This document shows positions 43,002-51,073 of a stretch of 64,000 nucleotides of DNA, in pieces. A program made the position numbers and the translations under genes. This DNA comes from Gallaecimonas xiamenensis 3-C-1. GTDB lineage: Bacteria > Pseudomonadota > Gammaproteobacteria > Enterobacterales > Gallaecimonadaceae. The stretch is from contig NZ_AMRI01000013.1 of the NCBI RefSeq assembly GCF_000299915.1, forward strand, positions 48,740-112,739, in the 5' to 3' direction. The notes beneath the pieces were generated by a model that was given only the letters and a program-made list of their open reading frames with translations, did not search any database and was not told the DNA's origin. Each line of letters starts with the position of its first letter. Within the stretch, counting starts at the first letter, position 1.

Positions 43002-44570
43002 ATGAGACCCAGCCCAAGCCTTCGAGTGCAGATCGCTGTCGCCATTGCCTTGCTGGCCATCGCCATGGCCTGGTCCTTCACCGTTATCACCGGCTCCAAA
43101 ATCGTCCACAAGGCCCAGCAGATCTCCGGCGAATTGCTGGCCAAAAATGCCTTCCTGATGATGGCCCGCCTCGATCGGGACATGGACTACCGCATCGCCC
43201 TCCTGGGCACCCTGGGCTCCCTGCCCTTTATCCGCCACCGCAACGACCCCCAGGCGATCAGGGCCACCCTGAGCAATACCAGTGAAAGCCTGCCGGCCCT
43301 GGTGTGGATGGCCCTGACCGACGCCAAAGGCTATGTGCTTATCGCCACCGACCCGCGCCTGGAATCCACCAGCCTGGCCGAGCATCCCCTCTACCGGCAG
43401 GCGGTGGACAAGCTCTACCTGGGCGACCGCCTGGAAGGCACCCTGATCACCGAAGAGCCGGGGCAACAGGCCAGACTGGTGGACTTGAGCCAACCGCTCT
43501 TTGCCGACGACGGCAGTTTCAGCGGCGTGTTGGCGGCACGTTTTTCCTGGCAGCTGGCCAGTAATGCCCTGGCCCAGCTGCCGGTGCTGGACGCCGACAC
43601 CCAGGACCTGCAACTGCTGATCCTCGGCCATGACCGGCAGGTACTGCTAGGCCCGGCGCACCTGCAGGGGCGCCCCCTGCCGGCCCTGGCCCGGCAATCC
43701 TCCCTGGCCTGGCAAGCCCTGGACTGGCCGGAGGAAGGGCGCTTTCTGACCGCTTTTGCCAAGAGCCGCCACCCTAGCCTGGGTTGGCAGCTGTTGCTGC
43801 GCCAGCCCCTGGCCGCCGCCAACCAGGTGGATACCGAGATAACCCTGTCCATCTTCTGGTCCAGTTTTGTGGTGTCCCTGGCGGTGGCGGCCTTGGGCTG
43901 GTGGCTGTCGGGGCGCATCACCCGGCCTTTGACCCGCATCGCCCGCGCCGCCGACCGCCTCAGCGCCGGTATTCCCACCGTCATTCCCCAGGTCAGGGGC
44001 GCCAGGGAAATCGAAACCCTCAGCCAGTCCATCAGCCAACTGGTGCAAAACCTCAGCCAGCAGCAGTCTGCCCTGGGGGCCATGGAGTCCCTGGCCCTCA
44101 AGGACCCCCTCACCGGCCTGCCCAACCGCAGCGCCCTGCTCAGGTTCATGCAGGGGCAGATCGACCCTCTGGTGTTCCTCTACCTGGATCTGGACGGTTT
44201 CAAAGGCATTAACGACCGCCTTGGCCACCAGACCGGCGACAAGGTGCTGCGGGAGGTGGCATCGCGGCTGGTGCATAACATCCGCGAAGGGGACATAGCG
44301 GTACGCCTGGGGGGCGACGAGTTCCTGGTCGCCCTGCAGCTGGGCCCCCATATCCAGCCGGTGCAGGTGGCCGAGCGGATATTGGCCACCCTCAACCAAC
44401 CCATATCATTGGGCCAGGAAATGCTGGACGTAGGCTGCAGCATGGGTGGTGCCTATTGGCCCAAGGACCATGAAGACCCCAAGGCCGCCGTCGACCTGGC
44501 CGACCGGGCCCTTTACCAGGCCAAGGCCGCCGGCAAGGGCCGGGTCCACTTCTACCGCCATCCCGACTGA
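43002..44570 (+). CDS. membrane sensor diguanylate cyclase (Cache-HAMP-GGDEF)
   Basis: A 522-residue protein. TM1 is at about 10-30, then a periplasmic sensor (about 35-275, dCache-like, with WMALTDAKGYVLIATDP). TM2 is at about 283-303, followed by a HAMP linker (SGRITRPLTRIARAADRLSAG). The GGDEF domain covers about 362-519 (LKDPLTGLPNRSALL). The active site GGDEF and an REGD inhibition site five residues before it are intact, so it should be active and product-inhibited. AGGTGG precedes the ATG. The OPT transporter gene starts 85 bases downstream. Confidence 0.92.
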   Translation: MRPSPSLRVQIAVAIALLAIAMAWSFTVITGSKIVHKAQQISGELLAKNAFLMMARLDRDMDYRIALLGTLGSLPFIRHRNDPQAIRATLSNTSESLPALVWMALTDAKGYVLIATDPRLESTSLAEHPLYRQAVDKLYLGDRLEGTLITEEPGQQARLVDLSQPLFADDGSFSGVLAARFSWQLASNALAQLPVLDADTQDLQLLILGHDRQVLLGPAHLQGRPLPALARQSSLAWQALDWPEEGRFLTAFAKSRHPSLGWQLLLRQPLAAANQVDTEITLSIFWSSFVVSLAVAALGWWLSGRITRPLTRIARAADRLSAGIPTVIPQVRGAREIETLSQSISQLVQNLSQQQSALGAMESLALKDPLTGLPNRSALLRFMQGQIDPLVFLYLDLDGFKGINDRLGHQTGDKVLREVASRLVHNIREGDIAVRLGGDEFLVALQLGPHIQPVQVAERILATLNQPISLGQEMLDVGCSMGGAYWPKDHEDPKAAVDLADRALYQAKAAGKGRVHFYRHPD

Positions 44571-44654
44571 GGGCGGCTGGTCGCCTTGCTCTTTTCCTGG
44601 GCCCGGCCTTTGTGCACACTCTGGCCCATAACCACACAAGGAGCCGCAGCCACA

Positions 44655-46616
44655 GTGTCAGCAAAGAAAGGGCTGAGTCCCAACGCCTATGTGCCCCTCA
44701 AAGAAGGGGAGCAATACCAACCCTATGTACCGGCCGACAAAGTGGTGTCCGAGTTCACCCTCAAGGCCATAGTGCTGGGGGTGATCTTCGGGGTGATCTT
44801 CGGTGCCGCCAACGCCTATCTGGGGCTTAGGGCCGGCCTGACCATCTCCACCTCCATACCGGTGGCGGTGATGGCGGTGGCGGTGTTTCGGATCCTGGCC
44901 AAGGGCGGGGTCAAGAGTTCCATCCTGGAAACCAATATCGCCCAAACCACAGGTTCTGCCTCCAGCTCAGTGGCCTCTGGGGTGATCTTCACCCTGCCGG
45001 CCCTGTTCATGTGGGGGGTGGCGCCGGATCTGCTGCAAATGACCCTGCTGGCCCTGTGCGGCGGCATCCTGGGGGTATTGTTCATGATCCCCCTGCGCCG
45101 CTTCCTTATCGAGCGGGAACACGGCAACCTGCCTTACCCCGAGGGCACCGCCTGCGCCGAGGTGCTGGTGGCCAACGAAGTGGGTGGCGGCCGCGCCAAG
45201 CACATCTTCTGGGGCATAGGGGCCGGCGCCCTGTTCAAGCTGCTGACCGGCTGGATAAAAGTGATCCCCGGCACCGCCACCCTGTCCATTCCCTTTATTA
45301 AGAAGGCGGAAGTGGGCTTTGACCTGTCTCCGGCCCTGTTCGGGGTGGGTTACATACTGGGGCTGAGGGTAGCGGCCATCATGGTGGGCGGCGGCCTGCT
45401 GAGCTGGCTGGTGATCATTCCCGCCATCGCCTATTGGGGCGACAGCCACACCGCCCCCCTCTACCCGGAAACCGTCCTCACCATTGCCCAGATGTCCGCC
45501 GACCAGATCTGGACCCGCTACGTGCGCTACATCGGCGCCGGCGCCGTGGCCACCGCCGGTATCATCACCTTGATCCGCGCCATTCCGGTGATGCTGGAAA
45601 GCTTCAAGGTGGGCATGGCCGAGATGAAACTGGGTAAGGGCAGCGACCAACAACAACCCCGCACCAGCCGCGACCTGTCCCTCAAATGGGTGGGCCTGGG
45701 CCTGCTGGGGGTGTTGGTGGTACTGAGCCTGTTCCCCCACGCCTTCGGCCCGGTAGGGGACGTCAGCCACCGCTTGCTGGCGGCGGTGCTGGTTATCCTG
45801 TTCGCCTTTTTCTTCGTGACGGTGGCCTCGCGCATCGTCGGCCTGGTGGGGGTCACCTCCAACCCCACTTCCGGCATGACCATAGCGGCCCTGCTGGGCA
45901 CCGCCGGTATCTTCCTGGTGATGGGCTGGACCGACACCACCGGCAAGGCCGCTGCCCTGGTGGTGGGCTGCGTGGTGGCCATCGCCGCCTCCATCGCCGG
46001 CGACACCTCCCAGGATCTCAAGTCCGGCTACCTGCTGGGCTCCACCCCCAAGGCCCAACAGACCGCCGAGATCATAGGGGTGCTGACCAGCGCCACCTTT
46101 GTCTGCCTGTCGGTACTGCTGCTGGCTGAGACCTTCGGCTTCGGCTCCGCCGAACTGCCAGCCCCCCAGGCCACCCTGATGAAGCTGGTGATCGACGGGG
46201 TGCTGGACCAGGATCTGCCCTGGACCCTGGTAGCCATAGGGGCCGGTATCGCCGTGCTGTGCGAGCTGTGCCGGCTGCCGTCCTTGCCCTTTGCGGTAGG
46301 GGTTTACCTGCCGGTGTCCACCATGACCCCCATCTTCCTGGGTGGCCTGCTGCGCTGGTACCTGGAGAAACGGGCCAGCGGTGAAGACCAGGAAGCACGC
46401 CGGGAAAAAGGGGTGTTGCTGGGCTCGGGCTTTGTCGGCGGTGAAGGCCTGTTGGGGGTGGGGATAGCGGCGGCGGCCTTTATCCAGGGCGCCAAGCCGG
46501 CCGGCTTTGGCACCCAGTGGGCCGGCGGCGAGCTGGAAGCCATGGTGGCGGGGGTTATCGCCTTTGCCCTGCTGGCGCTCTGGTTCTTGCGCCGGGTTAC
46601 CAATCCCAAGGTGTAA
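44655..46616 (+). CDS. OPT-family oligopeptide transporter
   Basis: A 653-residue inner-membrane transporter of the oligopeptide transporter superfamily with about 16 transmembrane segments. Family blocks are VIFGVIFGAANAYLGLRAGLTISTSIP, the loop ILETNIAQTTGSASSS, LPYPEGTACAEVL and GDTSQDLKSGYLLG. Bacterial members are thought to import peptides or metal chelates, with the substrate unassigned. The GTG start at 44655 is chosen because the family starts near here and AAGGAG lies upstream; the frame opens earlier from 44586 but lacks family homology. It ends in a shared terminator. Confidence 0.9.
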   Translation: MSAKKGLSPNAYVPLKEGEQYQPYVPADKVVSEFTLKAIVLGVIFGVIFGAANAYLGLRAGLTISTSIPVAVMAVAVFRILAKGGVKSSILETNIAQTTGSASSSVASGVIFTLPALFMWGVAPDLLQMTLLALCGGILGVLFMIPLRRFLIEREHGNLPYPEGTACAEVLVANEVGGGRAKHIFWGIGAGALFKLLTGWIKVIPGTATLSIPFIKKAEVGFDLSPALFGVGYILGLRVAAIMVGGGLLSWLVIIPAIAYWGDSHTAPLYPETVLTIAQMSADQIWTRYVRYIGAGAVATAGIITLIRAIPVMLESFKVGMAEMKLGKGSDQQQPRTSRDLSLKWVGLGLLGVLVVLSLFPHAFGPVGDVSHRLLAAVLVILFAFFFVTVASRIVGLVGVTSNPTSGMTIAALLGTAGIFLVMGWTDTTGKAAALVVGCVVAIAASIAGDTSQDLKSGYLLGSTPKAQQTAEIIGVLTSATFVCLSVLLLAETFGFGSAELPAPQATLMKLVIDGVLDQDLPWTLVAIGAGIAVLCELCRLPSLPFAVGVYLPVSTMTPIFLGGLLRWYLEKRASGEDQEARREKGVLLGSGFVGGEGLLGVGIAAAAFIQGAKPAGFGTQWAGGELEAMVAGVIAFALLALWFLRRVTNPKV

Positions 46617-46621
46617 CCAAC

Positions 46622-46650
46622 AAAAAGCCCGGCCAAGCCGGGCTTTTTTC
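46622..46650. terminator. bidirectional terminator between OPT and S9 peptidase genes
   Basis: AAAAAGCCCGGC / GCCGGGCTTTTTT hairpin with a short CAA loop. It serves both convergent genes. Confidence 0.92.
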
Positions 46651-48550
46651 AATCTTCTACCACCTTGCCTTTAAGGTGCTGGTCCAAAAAGCGCAGGTAG
46701 GCCTCGGAGGCCGCCACCCTGTTGGCCTTCTTGGTAAAGCCGTGGCCCTCGTCAGGAAATTCCAGGTAGGTCACCGGCACCTTGTTGTCCTGCACCGCCT
46801 TGACCAGCTCCTGGCTTTCCACCGGCAGCACCCTGGGGTCGTTGGCCCCTTGCACCACCAGCAACGGCTTGGCGATGGCCTTGGCATGGAACAGGGGCGA
46901 GATGCGCCTGAGCCTGTCCATGTCCTCGGCCGGGTCACCCATTTCGGCATAGAGGTAGGCCTTGAAGCTCTCCCACCAAGGGGGGATGGAACCAAGGGTG
47001 CGGGGCCAGTTGGTGACCCCGAAGATATCCACCCCCACGTCGAACACCTGGGGGTGGAAGGCCAGGGCCGCCACCGTCAGGTAGCCGCCGTAGCTGCCCC
47101 CCATGACGCCGATGCGGTCCTTGTCCACCCAGGGCAGTCCTTGCAGGTAGTCCTTGGCCTTGACCACGTCCAGCAGGTCGTCCTCGCCGTGGCGGCGATC
47201 GTCCAGGTGGTAGAAGGGCTTGCCGTAGCCGGACGAGCCCCTGTTGTTCACCGCCAACACCCCGTAGCCCTGGTTGACCAGGTGCTGGATGGTGGCGTTG
47301 TAGCCGTGGCGGCTCTGGCCGCCGGGGCCGCCATGGACCCAGACCAGGGTAGGGGCCGGGTAGTCGGCGGAGGCGGCCTTGGGCTTGTACAGCAGGGCCG
47401 GTATGGCCAGGCCGTCGAAGCTGGGGTAGCGCACCACCTGGGCACTGACCAGTTGGTGCTGGTCTATGGCCGGGCTGAGGGTGCTGGTCAGGGCCTTGGG
47501 GGTCAGGCTGGCCAGGTCCAGGCTATAGAGGTTAGCGGGGCTGGTGTCGCTGGACAGGTAGAACACCAGGGTCTTGTCGTCGGCGCTGAAATTGACCCCG
47601 GTGATGTCCCCCGGCGGCAAGGCCGGCAGGGCCAGGGCCTGGCCGCTGTGGCGGTCGATGATGCTGACCTGGGTGCGGGCGTCGGCGTTGATGCCCTGCA
47701 CCCGGTAGCGCCCTGAGTCCGAGAAATACAAGAAGCTCATGTCCCAGTCGGCACTGGCCACCTTTTCCTGGGTGCCGGTAGCCAGATGATGGGACCAGAT
47801 CTGCACGAAGTCGCTGTAGGCGTCGGTGCTGAAGTAGAGCATCTTGCCTTCGGGGCCGAAGGTCAGGGCGTTGTAGTTGGCCGTCTCCCCCGGCAGGTCG
47901 CCGATCAGGGCCGGGGTCTTGTCCAGGGATTCCAGATCCACCAGGTAGAGGTCGGCGTCGGCGTTGTTGTTGACCTTGCTCAGGGCCAGAAAGCGGCCGT
48001 CCCGGCTGATGGCGCCGACGCTGAAGGCGCCGTCGTTGTTGAACAGCCGCTGGCGCTGGTAGCTGCTGGCGTCGTAGCGGTACAGGTCCATCAGCTTGGG
48101 GTCCCGCTCGTTGGTCAGCACATAGAAGGCGCTGCCGTCTTCCTTGAAGGCCAGGAACTGGGCCCTGGCCTTGGGGTCTGGCACCAGATCGTGCTCGCCG
48201 ACGTCGTCGGACACGAACAGGTGGTAGATCTCGTTGCCGCCGCTGTCACGGGTAAAGAGGAAACGCTCGTCCTTGGGGAACCAGCGCACCGCGAAGGTAG
48301 AGTCCCCGCTAGCCTGGGTCAGGGGCTTGGGGTCGCCGCCGGCAACGGCAATGGCGTAGACATTGAAAATGCCGCTTTGGTCGCTGCTCACCAGCACCGA
48401 CTGGCCGTCATAAGACAGGGAGGAGCCACTGACGCTTTGGGTGTCGTAGAAGGTCTTGGCGTCATAACGGGGCAGCTGCACCTGGGGAGGCTTGCTGTCG
48501 CAACCGCTCAGCAGCAGGGCCAGCAACAGGGGCAGGCTTAGGTGGCGCAT
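46649..48550 (-). CDS. S9 family prolyl oligopeptidase lipoprotein
   Basis: A 633-residue serine peptidase lipoprotein. The signal MRHLSLPLLLALLLSGC ends with the lipobox LSGC. The beta-propeller part (about residues 40-360) has repeated WD40-like blades such as DGQSVLVSSDQSGIFNVYAI. The alpha/beta-hydrolase part shows HGGPGGQSRHGYN and the nucleophile motif MGGSYGGYLTV. The acid DPRVLPVES and the final histidine GHGFTKKAN complete the triad. A role in peptide or protein turnover in the periplasm is inferred from the signal. It stands alone on the minus strand. Confidence 0.92.
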   Translation of the reverse strand: MRHLSLPLLLALLLSGCDSKPPQVQLPRYDAKTFYDTQSVSGSSLSYDGQSVLVSSDQSGIFNVYAIAVAGGDPKPLTQASGDSTFAVRWFPKDERFLFTRDSGGNEIYHLFVSDDVGEHDLVPDPKARAQFLAFKEDGSAFYVLTNERDPKLMDLYRYDASSYQRQRLFNNDGAFSVGAISRDGRFLALSKVNNNADADLYLVDLESLDKTPALIGDLPGETANYNALTFGPEGKMLYFSTDAYSDFVQIWSHHLATGTQEKVASADWDMSFLYFSDSGRYRVQGINADARTQVSIIDRHSGQALALPALPPGDITGVNFSADDKTLVFYLSSDTSPANLYSLDLASLTPKALTSTLSPAIDQHQLVSAQVVRYPSFDGLAIPALLYKPKAASADYPAPTLVWVHGGPGGQSRHGYNATIQHLVNQGYGVLAVNNRGSSGYGKPFYHLDDRRHGEDDLLDVVKAKDYLQGLPWVDKDRIGVMGGSYGGYLTVAALAFHPQVFDVGVDIFGVTNWPRTLGSIPPWWESFKAYLYAEMGDPAEDMDRLRRISPLFHAKAIAKPLLVVQGANDPRVLPVESQELVKAVQDNKVPVTYLEFPDEGHGFTKKANRVAASEAYLRFLDQHLKGKVVED

Positions 48551-48610
48551 CAGGGAGTCTCCATGGCAAAAAAGGCGGCCCCTGAAAGTTGGTTGAACGC
48601 TAACAAGTTG

Positions 48611-49006
48611 TCAAGGCTGGAAAAAATCGCCGCTGGCGATAAGCATCGTGGCCTCAACCGGCCTTTGGTAGCGGTAGAGGCAGGCGGCCAGGGGCCGCCC
48701 CCTGAGCCAGGCCAGCACCCCTTGGGGCCGGTATTCCCAGGGCTCGGCGAAGCCGGGGCCGCACTCTTCGTAGGCATCCAGGGCGGCGCGCAGGGTTGGC
48801 GGCACCAGGTAGAGATCCCCTGTGACCCAGCCATCCCCCGGCACCCAGCCCGGGTAGTGGTCTACCCGGTATAACAGGCCCCGGCAAAGGCCCTGGCCCA
48901 GGTAATGGCCCTGGCTGGCCAGGCGCCGGGCCAGGGGCGTACCGGCACCCCGGCGCAGGGTGCCGTAGACGAACAGCGGCAGCTCAGCGAACGGTGCTGC
49001 TGACAT
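48611..49006 (-). CDS. gamma-glutamylcyclotransferase-like protein
   Basis: A 131-residue protein with the GGCT fold signature LFVYGTLRRGAG at the start and the conserved glutamate of ALDAYEECGPG. Such enzymes release 5-oxoproline from gamma-glutamyl compounds (GGCT, AIG2, BtrG families); the substrate here is unknown. The start ATG at 49006 lies 23 bases inside the end of the upstream FAH gene, indicating coupling. Confidence 0.85.
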   Translation of the reverse strand: MSAAPFAELPLFVYGTLRRGAGTPLARRLASQGHYLGQGLCRGLLYRVDHYPGWVPGDGWVTGDLYLVPPTLRAALDAYEECGPGFAEPWEYRPQGVLAWLRGRPLAACLYRYQRPVEATMLIASGDFFQP

Positions 49007-49643
49007 CCAGGCAGTCGGCCAGTACCAGGCGCAGCTGGTCACCCTTGGCCAGTTTACCCACTCCCTTGGGGGTGCCGGTCAGTACCAGATCCCCGGGTTC
49101 CAGGGTAAAGACCTGGCTGATATGGGCCAGCAGGGCGGCGATGGGGGTGATCATCTCGGCGCTGTTGCCGTCCTGGCGCAGGGCGCCGTTCTGGTAGAGC
49201 TGAAAGCGAATGGCCCCCAAGCCCTGGCCCAGCTCGCCAGCCGGTACCAGGTCGCTGATGGGGCAGCTGCCGTCAAAGGCCTTGGCCAGCTCCCAGGGGT
49301 GGCCCTTTTCCTTGAGCTCGCTTTGCAGGCCGCGCAACGTCAGATCCAGGGCCAGGCCGAAACCGGCGATGGCGTCTTGGGCCTGGGCCTGGCCGGCAGC
49401 GGTCAGGGGCTTGCCGATCAGCACCGCCAGCTCGCACTCGTAGTGCACCTCGCCCCGGCTCTCGTCCAGGTCAAAGGCTTCGGCCACCGGCACCAGGGCG
49501 GTGGCCGGTTTCATAAAGAGCAAAGGCTGCTCGGGCACGGCATTGCCCAGTTCCTTGGCGTGTTCGGCATAGTTTCGGCCGACACAGACCACTTTGCCCC
49601 TGGGCCAGGCCAGGGGTTCACCGGATGTCCACTGCAACTGCAT
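48984..49643 (-). CDS. fumarylacetoacetate hydrolase family protein
   Basis: A 219-residue enzyme of the FAH superfamily. Blocks: VVCVGRNYAEHAKELGN, LFMKPATALV, the metal-binding GEVHYECELAVLIGK and the C-terminal LVLTGTPKGVGKL. This size is typical of YcgM/FAHD1-type acylpyruvase or oxaloacetate decarboxylase-like proteins. The start at 49643 follows GGAGG. It overlaps the GGCT-like gene by 23 bases. Confidence 0.9.
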   Translation of the reverse strand: MQLQWTSGEPLAWPRGKVVCVGRNYAEHAKELGNAVPEQPLLFMKPATALVPVAEAFDLDESRGEVHYECELAVLIGKPLTAAGQAQAQDAIAGFGLALDLTLRGLQSELKEKGHPWELAKAFDGSCPISDLVPAGELGQGLGAIRFQLYQNGALRQDGNSAEMITPIAALLAHISQVFTLEPGDLVLTGTPKGVGKLAKGDQLRLVLADCLDVSSTVR

Positions 49644-49910
49644 TTGGGGCTCCTCCCGTTGATGGAAGCTTGGTTGTACCAAGCTGGCGGGCCCTTCACA
49701 AGGGATGCTGCGACCAAGGCTGAACCCGGCCTGACGGGCGTCTTGCAGGCCGGGAAGGCCTTACCCCCTGGCCTGAAAAAGTTACAGGTTCAAAAGCCTG
49801 ATGGCGCCCACAAAATCAACATAACCAATTGTTTTAAAAGTAACTTAAAGGGTTGGCACAGTACTGGCAGTAACCTGGGTGACAGTGATTGTTATCCCAA
49901 GGAGGAGTTT
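49644..49910. other. intergenic region upstream of the BON-protein operon
   Basis: About 270 bases between divergent genes. It carries the sigma-54 promoter at 49853-49869. Upstream of that it is A/T-rich (CATAACCAATTGTTTTAAAAG). I could not identify an enhancer motif for a sigma-54 activator. Confidence 0.4.
49853..49869 (+). promoter_or_regulatory. sigma-54 promoter of the BON-protein operon
   Basis: TTGGCACAGTACTGGCA matches the consensus YTGGCACGRNNNTTGCW at all but two positions, with GG and GC at exactly N10. It is 41 bases upstream of the BON gene start. A sigma-54 activator gene lies 1.2 kb downstream. Confidence 0.82.
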
Positions 49911-50468
49911 ATGCGTTTCAACAAAACCATCATCACCGCCCTGACCCTTACTACCCTGGCGGCCGCACCGGCCATGGCCAAAGACTGGAAAGGCGATGCC
50001 AAGGACGCCTGGCTCGACGGCAAGTTGGAAACGGCACTGATGCTCAACACCGAGCTTAACAACTTCACCATAGACACCGATGTGGCGGCCGGTGTGGCCA
50101 CCCTGAGCGGTACCGTCAGTTCCGACGTGGAGAAGGACCTGGCCGGCGAGATCGCCAAAAACGTGGACGGGGTGACCAAGGTCAACAACAAGCTCACCGT
50201 CAAGCAAGGCTATAAGGGCCAGGGCAGCGAGACTGCCAAGAATTTCTCCCGCGCCTGGCATGACGCCACCATCACCGCCGGCCTGAATATGGAGTTTGCC
50301 GCCAGCAGCGAGCTGAGCGCCATGGACATAGACGTGGATACCGACAATGGCGTGGTGACCCTCAGCGGCACCGTCAAGAACGATGCGGCACGGGACCTGG
50401 CCGTGGAAATGGCCAAGGGCTATGACAAGGTCAACGATGTTGAAGACAAGCTGAGCGTCGCCGAGTAA
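49911..50468 (+). CDS. exported double-BON-domain protein (OsmY-like)
   Basis: A 185-residue protein with signal peptide MRFNKTIITALTLTTLAAAPAMA. Two BON domains follow at about residues 35-100 and 120-183. They repeat IDTDVAAGVATLSGTVSSDVEKD and IDVDTDNGVVTLSGTVKNDAARD (each read in part), with the GxVxLxGxV pattern. OsmY-type BON proteins protect the envelope against osmotic and other stress, probably by binding phospholipid membranes. A strong AAGGAGGAG site precedes the ATG. It leads an operon with the DUF2383 gene 11 bases downstream and sits behind a sigma-54 promoter. Confidence 0.92.
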   Translation: MRFNKTIITALTLTTLAAAPAMAKDWKGDAKDAWLDGKLETALMLNTELNNFTIDTDVAAGVATLSGTVSSDVEKDLAGEIAKNVDGVTKVNNKLTVKQGYKGQGSETAKNFSRAWHDATITAGLNMEFAASSELSAMDIDVDTDNGVVTLSGTVKNDAARDLAVEMAKGYDKVNDVEDKLSVAE

Positions 50469-50479
50469 GGAGGACCAGC

Positions 50480-50929
50480 ATGTTCGCTACCCCTGACGCG
50501 AGATTGGTGCAGGATCTGCTCAGCCTCTGTCGGGACGGCCGCCTCTTCTACCAGGAGGCGGCCAGGGCAGTGGATGACAGCGAACTTCAGTCCCTGTTTC
50601 GCGAGATGGCCGCCGTACGGGCCCAGGTGGCAAAGGCATTGAGCCTGAAAGTGGTGGCTGGCACCCAGGCCCCACCGGGAAACCAGGCGGCCCGGATGCA
50701 GGCCCTGTACCTCAGGTTGGCAAGCCACTTGGGTCAGGACCGGGACTTTCGCTACGTCGCCCAGTTGGAAGAGGCCGAAGACAGTGTCCTCGCCCGCCTG
50801 AGGGACGGAGTCCAGGCCCTGCACAGCAAACCCCTGGCCCAGGACCTGGCCGACTGCCTGGCCGACATCCAGCTCACCCACGACAGGATGAAAGCCATCA
50901 AGGACGGCCTGCTGGCCCCCAAGCACTGA
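50480..50929 (+). CDS. DUF2383 four-helix-bundle protein
   Basis: A 149-residue soluble helical protein. Helix features such as VQDLLSLCRDGRLFYQEAAR and ELQSLFREMAAVRAQVAKAL match the DUF2383 / PA2169-type four-helix family, related in fold to ferritin-like proteins. Later helices include VAQLEEAEDSVLARL and LADIQLTHDRMKAI. Function is unknown; family members are often stress-induced. An AAGGAGG site precedes the ATG. It directly follows the BON gene (11 bases) and is followed by a terminator. Confidence 0.85.
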   Translation: MFATPDARLVQDLLSLCRDGRLFYQEAARAVDDSELQSLFREMAAVRAQVAKALSLKVVAGTQAPPGNQAARMQALYLRLASHLGQDRDFRYVAQLEEAEDSVLARLRDGVQALHSKPLAQDLADCLADIQLTHDRMKAIKDGLLAPKH

Positions 50930-50932
50930 CCC

Positions 50933-50963
50933 AAGACGCAGCCCCATGGCTGCGTCTTTTTTG
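50933..50963 (+). terminator. rho-independent terminator after the DUF2383 gene
   Basis: AAGACGCAGCC / GGCTGCGTCTT hairpin with a CCAT loop, then TTTTT. It ends the BON-DUF2383 operon and separates it from the sigma-54 activator gene. Confidence 0.92.
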
Positions 50964-51073
50964 TCGCCAAACTGAACCTGGCCCCTCAGCCCTGGCCCAT
51001 GGCCCCCTGGTTAACCCGGGGATCAGCCAGCCTCTGCTGTACTCAAGGCACCCACACGGAAGAGGAGAGGACC

